Source: an uncultured Ruminococcus sp.
GTDB lineage: Bacteria; Bacillota; Clostridia; Oscillospirales; Acutalibacteraceae
Direction: 5' to 3'
Assembly: GCA_937892835.1 (NCBI GenBank)
Contig: CALBHM010000043.1
Span: 1-8,529 of the forward strand
DNA: 8,529 nucleotides
The position numbers and the translations under genes are program-made. Below the pieces are notes generated by a model. The model was not told where the DNA came from, did not search any database, and was given only the letters and a program-made list of their open reading frames with translations. Positions 1 through 5,937 of this stretch are shown piece by piece; position 1 is the stretch's first letter, and every line of letters starts with the position of its first letter.

Positions 1-156
1 AAACAGGCAAGCGGCCAAATAAAAGAAGCCGACTACATACTCGTTCATCACAACAAAACGGACTACAAAAACGCCGCCGATGAAATGGATTCCCTGCTCG
101 GAATTAAACATACATGCCTTAAAAGCTACTGTTGCCATGAGGGACAGTTTAAATAA
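1..156 (+). CDS. C-terminal fragment of an unidentified protein (5' end outside window)
   Basis: Frame 1 is open from the left edge to a TAA at 154-156, giving the last 51 residues of a protein that begins outside the window. The fragment is hydrophilic and charged. It contains the stretch ADYILVHHNK and ends in a Cys/His-containing tail, HTCLKSYCCHEGQFK. The closely placed Cys, Cys-Cys and His residues could bind metal or be redox active, but 51 residues are too few to assign a family and I do not recognise it. Codon use resembles the downstream genes. No terminator hairpin is seen between its stop and the promoter at 191, so some read-through into the ABC operon is possible. Confidence 0.7.
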   Translation, partial: KQASGQIKEADYILVHHNKTDYKNAADEMDSLLGIKHTCLKSYCCHEGQFK

Positions 157-190
157 AATGTAATAAATTTGTTTTAATTTTTCACCCTTA

Positions 191-219
191 TTGACAAACC
201 ATTTTTTGTAATATATACT
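191..219 (+). promoter_or_regulatory. Sigma-A promoter of the ABC transporter-ACT operon
   Basis: A perfect -35 box TTGACA (191-196) is followed by exactly 17 bases and the -10 box TATACT (214-219). Transcription would start near 226, about 25 bases before the ATG at 252. The start site would lie only about 8 bases before an upstream in-frame ATG at 234, which argues against that ATG as translation start. Confidence 0.85.
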
Positions 220-251
220 CAAAATAACAGAGAATGAAAAGAGGAAATTTC

Positions 252-959
252 ATGCTAAAAATTGAACATCTTACAAAAATCTACGGCGATTATAAAGCGG
301 TTGACGATTTGTCGCTGCACATTGCGCCCGGCGAAATATACGGTTTTATCGGCCACAACGGTGCCGGTAAAACAACCACGCTGAAATCCGTTGTCGGAAT
401 TCTTCAATTTGACGAGGGCGAAATTTTTATCGACGGAACATCGGTAAAATCCGATCCGATCAAGTGCAAAAAAGAAATTGCATATATTCCCGATAATCCG
501 GATATTTATGAATTCATGACCGGAATAAAATATCTTAATTTTGTTGCCGACATCTTTGGTGTTTCTTCATCCGATAGGCAGGAAAAAATCAGGAAATATG
601 CCGAGCTGTTTGAGCTGACCGCCGATCTGGCTCAGCCGATTTCAACTTATTCACACGGAATGAAGCAAAAGCTTGCAATCATTTCCGCATGGATCCACAA
701 TCCCAAGCTTATCATAATGGATGAACCTTTTGTCGGCCTTGACCCCAAAGCGGCACATATTCTTAAAGGAATGATGCGTGAGGTTTGCGACAACGGCGGT
801 GCAATATTTTTCTCCACTCATGTTCTTGAAGTTGCGGAAAAGCTCTGCGATAAAATTGCAATTATCAAAGAAGGCAAGCTTATCCGCTCGGGCACAATGG
901 AAGAGGTCAAGGGCGACGACAGCCTTGAAGAAGTATTCCTTGAACTGGAGGAAGAATGA
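252..959 (+). CDS. ABC transporter ATP-binding protein (ABC-2 type exporter ATPase)
   Basis: This 235-residue cytoplasmic ATPase powers the membrane partner encoded next. All ABC motifs are present: Walker A GHNGAGKTT at 34-42, signature YSHGMKQK at 133-140, Walker B LIIMDEP at 153-159, D-loop GLDP at 162-165 and switch His190. The SHGMKQK form of the signature is typical of the BcrA/EcsA/YtrB-like class of Firmicute exporter ATPases, usually about 230-300 residues. I chose the start at 252 because AAGAGGA lies just upstream and MLKIEHLTKIYG is the normal N-terminus. The in-frame ATG at 234 would put the Shine-Dalgarno inside the gene. The stop overlaps the permease start, so the two are translationally coupled. 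The substrate is unknown; antimicrobial peptide or drug export is one possibility but is not shown. Confidence 0.95.
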   Translation: MLKIEHLTKIYGDYKAVDDLSLHIAPGEIYGFIGHNGAGKTTTLKSVVGILQFDEGEIFIDGTSVKSDPIKCKKEIAYIPDNPDIYEFMTGIKYLNFVADIFGVSSSDRQEKIRKYAELFELTADLAQPISTYSHGMKQKLAIISAWIHNPKLIIMDEPFVGLDPKAAHILKGMMREVCDNGGAIFFSTHVLEVAEKLCDKIAIIKEGKLIRSGTMEEVKGDDSLEEVFLELEEE

Positions 960-2548
960 TGCTGAAACAACTTCTGAAAAAACAGCTGCTTGAAATGTTT
1001 CAGAACTTCTTTGTTGACCGAAAGAAAAACAAAGGACGTTCCAAAGCTTCAAGCACAATGATGATAGTCGGATATTTTGTTTTTATCTGCGTTGTTTTCG
1101 GCGCATTGTTTTCATTTTTTGCAAGCAGCCTGCTCCCGGTCGTTGACAAGGGCTACGACTGGATGTTCTTCTGCTTCATGGGAATCATCGCCGTTGCAAT
1201 GGGTGCATTCGGCAGCATATTCAACACATATTCGGGCCTTTATCTTGCCAAGGATAACGACATGCTGCTTTCAATGCCCATCCCTGTCGGCTACATAATG
1301 GCTTCTCGACTTCTCGGCGTTTATATCATGGGCACGCTCTATTCTGCCCTTGTTATTATTCCGGCTGTTGTTGTTTATCTTTCACATTCATTCACGGTAA
1401 AGGCTCTGATCGGTTCGATCCTGCTTGTTATAATTATTTCGCTGATCGTTATGGTTCTTGCCTGCTCGCTCGGCTGGGTTGTTGCCAAGATTAACAGTAA
1501 GCTCAAAAACAAGAGCCTTATCACAGTCATCGTTTCGCTTGCTTTCCTTGCAATTTATTATGTTTTCTATTTCAAAGCAAACGAAATTATTCGTAAAATT
1601 ATTGCGAACGCAGATGCATACGGAACAAAGATTAAAGGCTCGGCCTATCCTCTTTATGTATTCGGAAAGGTTGGCTCAGGCGATATACTTTCGGCTCTGA
1701 TTGTACTTGTTATTGTCGGTGCTCTGTGTGCTCTTACATATTACATAATTGCGCACAGCTTTATTAAAATCGCAACGTCTTCACAAAATGTTTCAAAGAA
1801 AAAATACACTGAAAAAAGAGTTAAATCCAAGAGTGTTGACGCTGCCTTGCTCGGCAAGGAGCTTCAAAGATTTTTTTCAAGTCCCAATTACATTCTTAAC
1901 TGCGGACTCGGTATTCTTATTCTTATCGGTGCCGGCGTTTTCGTTCTGATAAAGGGAGAATGGCTTGCCGACAACATAGCATGGATGCTCGGCAGCGAAA
2001 ACTACATCTGCGTTGCCGCTGCGTCACTGATATGTTTGATTGCTTCAATGAACGATATGTCCGCTCCTTCGATTTCGCTTGAGGGAAAAAACATCTGGCT
2101 TGCGCAGTCCCTGCCGATAACCTCATGGCAGGCGATCAGAGCCAAAAGAAGCATGCATCTTTTGCTCACCGGCATACCGGCAATCATTTGCAGCATATGT
2201 GCAATCATTGCTCTCAAGCCGACGATTCTCGGTGCAATAATGATAATTGCAATGCCGTTGGTTTTCATCCTCTTTTTCTCAATGCTCGGTTTGGTGCTCA
2301 ATCTTAAATATCCGAACCTTAAATGGACAAACGAAATTACTCCGATTAAGCAGAGCATGAGCGTTTTTGTTTCAATGTTCGGCGGCTGGATTTATTCAAT
2401 CATTATTTTTGCAATCTACTTCCCTCTTAGCGGCAGAATTTCAGGCGAGATTTATCTTATCGGAGCGGCGGCGTTCACCGGCCTGCTCTGTTTGGCACTT
2501 GATTCCTGGCTTAAGAAAAAAGGCACAAAGATTTTTGCCGAGCTGTAA
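959..2548 (+). CDS. ABC transporter permease (putative exporter membrane subunit)
   Basis: This is a large integral membrane protein of 529 residues (530 if the ATG at 956 is used). GGAGG at 947-951 is 7 bases from the ATG at 959 and only 4 from 956, so 959 is preferred. Either start overlaps the ATPase stop. In the 530-residue numbering a basic N-terminus is followed by about 12 hydrophobic segments, near 36-60, 70-92, 112-141, 149-177, 187-206, 245-267, 314-333, 349-366, 400-420, 424-450, 468-490 and 498-516. A charged, Lys-rich cytoplasmic linker lies at about 275-305. The halves look like an internal duplication: LLSMPIP (104-110) before one membrane block matches LAQSLPI (382-388) before a later block. 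This resembles the two-repeat Firmicute ABC exporter membrane subunits. It pairs with the upstream ATPase; cargo cannot be inferred. Confidence 0.88.
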   Translation: MLKQLLKKQLLEMFQNFFVDRKKNKGRSKASSTMMIVGYFVFICVVFGALFSFFASSLLPVVDKGYDWMFFCFMGIIAVAMGAFGSIFNTYSGLYLAKDNDMLLSMPIPVGYIMASRLLGVYIMGTLYSALVIIPAVVVYLSHSFTVKALIGSILLVIIISLIVMVLACSLGWVVAKINSKLKNKSLITVIVSLAFLAIYYVFYFKANEIIRKIIANADAYGTKIKGSAYPLYVFGKVGSGDILSALIVLVIVGALCALTYYIIAHSFIKIATSSQNVSKKKYTEKRVKSKSVDAALLGKELQRFFSSPNYILNCGLGILILIGAGVFVLIKGEWLADNIAWMLGSENYICVAAASLICLIASMNDMSAPSISLEGKNIWLAQSLPITSWQAIRAKRSMHLLLTGIPAIICSICAIIALKPTILGAIMIIAMPLVFILFFSMLGLVLNLKYPNLKWTNEITPIKQSMSVFVSMFGGWIYSIIIFAIYFPLSGRISGEIYLIGAAAFTGLLCLALDSWLKKKGTKIFAEL

Positions 2549-2563
2549 ACAGAATAAAACAAA

Positions 2564-2950
2564 ATGAAAGGAGTTGTCGATACGGAAATCAAAAAAATTG
2601 ACGGCTCCTTTTCTGTTTGCAAGGTTGTCGATTTCAGCGAGGTTGACCCGTCAGATAAATTCAATTTTATATCGGCAACCGATGAAGAAAATTCTCTGAT
2701 TTGTCTCACGAAAAACGTCCCCAAAAACACCGTAAATCGCATTGACGGCTGGCGAGCTTTAAGAATTCAGGGAGTTCTTGATTTTTCACTTATCGGAATT
2801 CTCTCAAAAATTCTCGATCTGCTTGCTGAAGCAAAAATCGGAATTGCCGCCGTTTCAACCTTTAACACAGATTATATTTTTGTTAAGGAAGCTGATCTCG
2901 ACAAGGCAGTTGTAACTCTTGCAGAAGCGAATTATAAAATAGAAATCTGA
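2564..2950 (+). CDS. ACT domain-containing protein (CASTOR/ACT_7-like)
   Basis: This small soluble protein is 128 residues from the ATG at 2564. The C-terminal half, about 62-116, is an ACT-type ligand-binding module. It carries GWRALRIQG, DFSLIGILSKI and the STFNTDYIFVKE strand, a pattern typical of the ACT_7/CASTOR-like group. Such domains usually bind amino acids or other small ligands and dimerise; no catalytic domain is attached. The gene follows the ABC permease by 15 bases and ends at a hairpin, so it is the last gene of the ABC operon. The start is doubtful. A full AAAGGAG lies inside the ORF at 2567-2573, 8 bases before an in-frame ACG at 2582, while the ATG at 2564 has no good Shine-Dalgarno. 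The likely protein begins at ACG 2582 (about 122 residues, starting M-E-I-K-K). Ligand and role are unknown. Confidence 0.88.
   Translation: MKGVVDTEIKKIDGSFSVCKVVDFSEVDPSDKFNFISATDEENSLICLTKNVPKNTVNRIDGWRALRIQGVLDFSLIGILSKILDLLAEAKIGIAAVSTFNTDYIFVKEADLDKAVVTLAEANYKIEI
2567..2584 (+). promoter_or_regulatory. Shine-Dalgarno inside the ORF, followed by a possible ACG start codon
   Basis: AAAGGAG at 2567-2573 is the only strong ribosome binding site near the ACT gene. The codon at ideal distance (8 bases) is ACG at 2582-2584; no in-frame ATG, GTG or TTG follows it nearby. The upstream ATG (2564) directly abuts the Shine-Dalgarno, as also happens before the exonuclease gene, where the true ATG then follows. 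Confidence 0.6.
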
Positions 2951-2961
2951 ACAAAGCCATA

Positions 2962-2994
2962 GGGGCTGTCGCTAAAATGCGACAGCCCCCTGTT
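2962..2994 (+). terminator. Terminator hairpin between convergent ACT and thiN genes
   Basis: A perfect 11-bp stem, GGGGCTGTCGC (2962-2972) with GCGACAGCCCC (2979-2989), closes a 6-base loop. The following tract on the plus strand (CTGTTTATTATT) is only moderately T-rich, so efficiency by U-tract is uncertain. The stem is very stable and sits between the converging ACT and thiN genes, where it could act on both strands. Confidence 0.75.
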
Positions 2995-3005
2995 TATTAT
3001 TATGT

Positions 3006-3614
3006 TCACCACTTGATTAAAATGCAACCGTTTTTTACTCCGACCGTGGCGGTATTTTCTTTGAACTTATTGCTCACTCCGAGCGGGAAAAACGGAGAAA
3101 GAGTAAGATCATCCGTCTCATAAACAGCACCCTTGATTGATATTCCCTCGGCAACTCCGCCGTAAGCAAAAACAGAAAGCGTTTTACCATTTTCCGAGTG
3201 AAGCGTAATAGAAGAATTTTTAATCAGCACAAAGGTTTCGTTTTCGCCGACGAGGAAGCCTTCTCCGCCGTGGTCGACGATATATGCCAGCGACTGAATA
3301 TTTGCAACCGTGTGATCCGTTCGCTCGCCACCGAGGCCGCCGTAAATCGCAAAGCGTTTGTAGCCACTGTTGAAGCCGTATTTTATTGCCAGCATGGTGT
3401 CTGTATCGTCCTTGAGCACCGGAAATGTTTCAATCGGCGTATCAGTATTCGGCTTCTCCGATGAATCAAAATCGCCGATTATAACATCAGGTCGCAAGCC
3501 TGCTTTTTGAACGTTCAGATAGCCTGCATCCGCCGCAATTATCAAATCATCCTTATCCGGCTTTGGAAAATTATTTTTCATTCCAACCGCAGAGAAAATA
3601 TAACATGTTTTCAT
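3006..3614 (-). CDS. thiN: Thiamine pyrophosphokinase
   Basis: This cytoplasmic enzyme transfers pyrophosphate from ATP to thiamine, making thiamine diphosphate. The 202-residue protein shows the family motifs in order: ADAG near 28-31, the acidic GDFDS at 47-51, DDTD at 69-72 and GGLGGERTDHTVAN at 92-105, which form the catalytic and nucleotide-binding site. The C-terminal beta domain ends with GVSNKF at 179-184, resembling the SNE-type thiamine-site loop. Length is normal (about 200-220). An upstream in-frame ATG at 3662 is rejected because it lies between the -35 and -10 boxes of the gene's own promoter, so it would not be in the mRNA. The ATG at 3614 has a modest GGTGA site. No TPP riboswitch is seen in the short leader. 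The gene stands alone, separated from the uracil permease by a terminator. Confidence 0.93.
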   Translation of the reverse strand: MKTCYIFSAVGMKNNFPKPDKDDLIIAADAGYLNVQKAGLRPDVIIGDFDSSEKPNTDTPIETFPVLKDDTDTMLAIKYGFNSGYKRFAIYGGLGGERTDHTVANIQSLAYIVDHGGEGFLVGENETFVLIKNSSITLHSENGKTLSVFAYGGVAEGISIKGAVYETDDLTLSPFFPLGVSNKFKENTATVGVKNGCILIKW

Positions 3615-3645
3615 AACGTCACCATCGTTTGCTTTTTCTGTAAAT

Positions 3646-3674
3646 ATTATAATATAAATCACAAATTATTTCAA
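3646..3674 (-). promoter_or_regulatory. Sigma-A promoter of thiN
   Basis: Read on the minus strand, TTGAAA (3674-3669), a 17-base spacer and a perfect TATAAT (3651-3646) lie about 30 bases before the thiN ATG at 3614. Confidence 0.8.
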
Positions 3675-3675
3675 T

Positions 3676-3707
3676 AAAAAAGACTGCCGATTTTTTCGAC
3701 AGTCTTT
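3676..3707 (-). terminator. Intrinsic terminator of the pyrR-uracil permease operon
   Basis: On the minus strand AAAGACTGTCG (3707-3697) pairs with CGGCAGTCTTT (3689-3679), 11 bp with one G-T wobble, around a 7-base loop. A T-run continues to 3676. It lies just after the permease stop at 3730 and directly before the thiN promoter. Confidence 0.9.
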
Positions 3708-3729
3708 CGTATTAATATCCTTATTTAAC

Positions 3730-5115
3730 TTATGCCTTCTTGCCTTTCTTTGAAAGAACTACGTTTGTGATAATACCGAGGATAAGTGCACAAGCGATAG
3801 ATGTGAGCGTTACCTTGCCGAAGTTTACGGTAAGTCCGCCGATGCCGCAGATGAGGATAACTGCTACAACGAAGAGATTCTTGTTGTCGTCGAGGTCAAC
3901 CTGCTGAATCATCTTAAGTCCGCTGACTGCGATGAAACCATAGAGCGTGATGCAAACGCCGCCCATTACGCAGTTCGGAATACTTGCAAGGAATGTCACG
4001 AACGGTCCGAAGAAGGAGATGACCATGCACATGATTGCTGTGGTGAGAATTGTTACAACAGAAGCGTTACCGGTGATTGCTACGCAGCCGACCGACTCGC
4101 CGTATGTTGTGTTCGGGCAGCCGCCGAAGATTGCGCCGAACATTGAACCAACGCCGTCACCGAGAAGTGTTCTGTGGAGACCCGGCTCCTCAAGGAGATC
4201 CTGCTCAATGATTGAGGAAAGGTTCTTGTGGTCAGCGATATGCTCTGCGAATACAACGAATGCAACCGGAACATAAGCAACAGCAACAGTTGCAAGATAC
4301 TGACCGTCGATTTCCTTAGCACCCTGTGCAGCTTTAAGGAATGTAAAATCAGGAACGGAGAACAATTTAAGGTCATGGAAAACTGTGAAGTCGATAACCT
4401 GGAGTGCTGTGTTGTTTGTCTTGATACCGATTACGGTGAAGATTGCCGCCACAACATAGCCTGCAAGGATACCGATGATAAACGGAATAAGCTTTGTCAT
4501 CTTCTTGCCGTAAACCGAGCAGATGATAACCGTGAAGAGTGTTACAAGGCCGCAGATAAGAGCAACATAGGGGCTTGCGGTTGATACTGACGAAACGACA
4601 TCAACGATCTTGCCGTTTTCAACTGTCTGAGTCGTAACCTCAGTCATAACCTTACCGAGCGTGAGGTCGCCGACTGCGTTGCCTGCGAGGGACAAACCGA
4701 TGATTGAAACCGTGGGTCCGATAACAACGGCAGGCATAAGCTTGTTGATCCATTTAACACCTGCAAATTTAACCGCTACTGCAATAACAACATAAACAAG
4801 TCCTGCGAAAAGAGCGCCAATGATAAGTCCGAAGTGTCCGGCTGCTTCGGAAATTGCTCCTGCAAAGGCTGCAAGCATCGAACCGATGAAAGCGAATGAT
4901 GAGCCGAGGAAAACAGGGCTTTTAAACTTTGTGAAGAGAAGATAAACGATTGTGCCGACGCCTGCTCCGAAAAGAGCTGCCGACTGCGACATTCCGTTGC
5001 CGATGATGGTCGGAACTGCGATTGTTGCCGCAAGAATGGCAAGAACCTGCTGAAAACCGAAAACGATAAGCTGACCGAATTTCGGTTTGTCTTTGACATT
5101 GTAGGTGAGTTTCAT
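3730..5115 (-). CDS. uraA: Uracil permease (NCS2 / nucleobase:cation symporter-2 family)
   Basis: This is a multi-span membrane transporter of 461 residues that imports uracil, probably with protons. The N-terminal stretch QQVLAILAATIAVPTIIG (22-39) is typical of NCS2 uracil carriers. AEHIADHK contains Glu291 and PNTTYGES contains Glu340. These match the two substrate-binding glutamates of E. coli UraA (Glu241 and Glu290) with the same spacing of 49. Length fits the family (about 430-460, 14 TM). GGAGGT at 5128-5123 is 7 bases before the ATG. It follows pyrR after a 53-base gap with no terminator, so it should share the PyrR-controlled leader. That context favours uracil over xanthine as substrate. 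The symbol pyrP is used for the same role in Bacillus. Confidence 0.93.
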   Translation of the reverse strand: MKLTYNVKDKPKFGQLIVFGFQQVLAILAATIAVPTIIGNGMSQSAALFGAGVGTIVYLLFTKFKSPVFLGSSFAFIGSMLAAFAGAISEAAGHFGLIIGALFAGLVYVVIAVAVKFAGVKWINKLMPAVVIGPTVSIIGLSLAGNAVGDLTLGKVMTEVTTQTVENGKIVDVVSSVSTASPYVALICGLVTLFTVIICSVYGKKMTKLIPFIIGILAGYVVAAIFTVIGIKTNNTALQVIDFTVFHDLKLFSVPDFTFLKAAQGAKEIDGQYLATVAVAYVPVAFVVFAEHIADHKNLSSIIEQDLLEEPGLHRTLLGDGVGSMFGAIFGGCPNTTYGESVGCVAITGNASVVTILTTAIMCMVISFFGPFVTFLASIPNCVMGGVCITLYGFIAVSGLKMIQQVDLDDNKNLFVVAVILICGIGGLTVNFGKVTLTSIACALILGIITNVVLSKKGKKA

Positions 5116-5147
5116 TTGATGTACCTCCGTTATTTTCCTTTATTTCA

Positions 5148-5161
5148 AACACGTTCGTGTT
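5148..5161 (-). repeat. Small inverted repeat in the pyrR-uracil permease gap
   Basis: AACACG and CGTGTT flank a 2-base centre in the 53-base intergenic gap. In RNA it would form a 5-bp stem with a 4-base loop, about 20 bases before the permease Shine-Dalgarno. It has no U-tract, so it is not a terminator. It may be an mRNA-stability or processing element, or chance. Confidence 0.4.
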
Positions 5162-5168
5162 CAAATCC

Positions 5169-5699
5169 TTAATCTGTGAGCAAATCTACGCCTGTTTCGC
5201 CGTCGATGCACTCAACCTTGACCGATACCGTTTCATTCCTTGAAGTCGGTATACTCTTGCCGATGTAGTCCGCCTTAAACGGCAGCTCACGATGACCTCT
5301 GTCGATAAGCACGGCAAGCTGTATCTGCGACGGTCTGCCCATTGTGAATATCGCTTCGATTGCCGCCCTGACAGTTCTGCCCGTGTATATAACGTCGTCT
5401 ACAAGGACAATCTTTTTATTTGTAACCTCAAACTGATCACTTTCGGCGTTATAAACAGGAGCGTCACTCTCCTTGGTCAAGTCGTCACGATAAAAATGTA
5501 TATCCAAGGTTTGGAACGGGACGTCAACGCCCTCAATCTTCATGATATTGTCGTGAATCATCTGTCCGAGGTAAATTCCCCTGCGCTTGATTCCGACAAG
5601 CACAATATTTTCAATTCCCTTGTTTTTCTCGATTATTTCGTGTGAGATTCTCATTACGGCTCTTCCGAGAGCCGCTTCATCCATGATTTTCTTGTTCAT
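5169..5699 (-). CDS. pyrR: Bifunctional pyr operon regulator / uracil phosphoribosyltransferase
   Basis: PyrR binds pyr leader RNA when UMP or UTP is plentiful and promotes termination. It also has a phosphoribosyltransferase fold that can make UMP from uracil and PRPP. The 176-residue length is normal (about 178-181). The PRPP-binding loop IVLVDDVIYTGRT lies at 97-109, preceded by LVGIKRRGIYLG at 34-45, which is typical of PyrR. The in-frame ATG at 5744 would add 15 residues but lies inside the leader terminator. The ATG at 5699 has GGAGG at 5709-5705 with 5-base spacing and begins with the normal MNKKIMDEAALGRAV. It is first in an operon with the uracil permease and is preceded by an attenuator, so it should control its own expression. 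Confidence 0.96.
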   Translation of the reverse strand: MNKKIMDEAALGRAVMRISHEIIEKNKGIENIVLVGIKRRGIYLGQMIHDNIMKIEGVDVPFQTLDIHFYRDDLTKESDAPVYNAESDQFEVTNKKIVLVDDVIYTGRTVRAAIEAIFTMGRPSQIQLAVLIDRGHRELPFKADYIGKSIPTSRNETVSVKVECIDGETGVDLLTD

Positions 5700-5710
5700 G
5701 CGAGCCTCCG

Positions 5711-5747
5711 AAAAAAGAAAATGCCCTGTCGCACAGTGCGACAAGAC
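5711..5747 (-). terminator. Attenuator terminator in the pyrR leader
   Basis: On the minus strand GTCTTGTCGC (5747-5738) pairs with GCGACAGGGC (5732-5723), 10 bp including two G-U pairs, around a 5-base loop. It is followed by ATTTTCTTTTTT down to 5711. It ends two bases before GGAGG of pyrR. Confidence 0.88.
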
Positions 5748-5829
5748 ACAAAATTACATAATGATATATGCAGACCCTGCTCTGCTTCATGTAAAATCTT
5801 GTCGGCATCACTGTACCGCTCTTAAAGAG
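5711..5829 (-). promoter_or_regulatory. PyrR-responsive transcription attenuator leader
   Basis: Three mutually exclusive structures can be drawn on the minus-strand RNA. First is a PyrR-binding hairpin: UCUU (5828-5825) with AAGA (5800-5797) as lower stem, an asymmetric purine-rich internal loop (UAAGAG opposite AC), upper stem CGGUA/UGCCG and hexaloop CAGUGA (5813-5808), which fits the PyrR loop consensus CNGNGA. Second is an antiterminator: CGACAAGA (5804-5797) with UCUUGUCG (5746-5739), plus inner stems UUACAU/AUGUAA and GCAGA/UCUGC. Third is a terminator at 5747-5711. The binding hairpin blocks the antiterminator's 5' arm and so frees the terminator, the logic known from Bacillus pyr leaders. 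Confidence 0.85.
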
Positions 5830-5837
5830 TTCGATTT

Positions 5838-5866
5838 ATTCTATACCAGAATGGATAATTTGTCAA
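5838..5866 (-). promoter_or_regulatory. Sigma-A promoter of the pyrR-uracil permease operon
   Basis: On the minus strand a perfect TTGACA (5866-5861), a 17-base spacer and TAGAAT (5843-5838) place the transcript start near 5831. This is only a few bases before the PyrR-binding hairpin and leaves a leader of about 130 bases. Confidence 0.85.
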
Positions 5867-5905
5867 TCACTTATTTAAAATTTGTTCACATTTTACGGTT
5901 TACAC

Positions 5906-5937
5906 AAAAAAACAGACCTTGAATAAATCATTCAAGG
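5906..5937 (-). terminator. Intrinsic terminator overlapping the exonuclease stop codon
   Basis: On the minus strand CCTTGAAT (5937-5930) pairs perfectly with ATTCAAGG (5924-5917) around a 5-base loop, followed by TCTG and seven T (5912-5906). The left arm contains the last two sense codons and part of the stop codon of the exonuclease gene, so the coding end doubles as terminator stem. Confidence 0.88.

Noticed and set aside
3198..3464. Plus-strand ORF of 88 codons inside thiN
   Set aside because: It is antisense to a complete, well-recognised gene, has no promoter or ribosome binding site and resembles nothing.
3006..3662. Longer thiN from the ATG at 3662
   Set aside because: That ATG is in the spacer between the -35 and -10 boxes of the thiN promoter and would not be transcribed.
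3615..3662. TPP riboswitch upstream of thiN
   Set aside because: The leader is under about 30 bases and shows none of the conserved THI-box elements.
5169..5744. Longer pyrR with a 15-residue N-terminal extension from the ATG at 5744
   Set aside because: The extension lies within the leader terminator and U-tract; the ATG at 5699 has GGAGG and gives the normal family N-terminus.
5769..5786. GCAGAGCAGGGTCTGC hairpin as the PyrR-binding loop
   Set aside because: Its loop GCAGGG does not fit CNGNGA. It fits better as the tip of the antiterminator, while CAGUGA at 5813-5808 matches the consensus.
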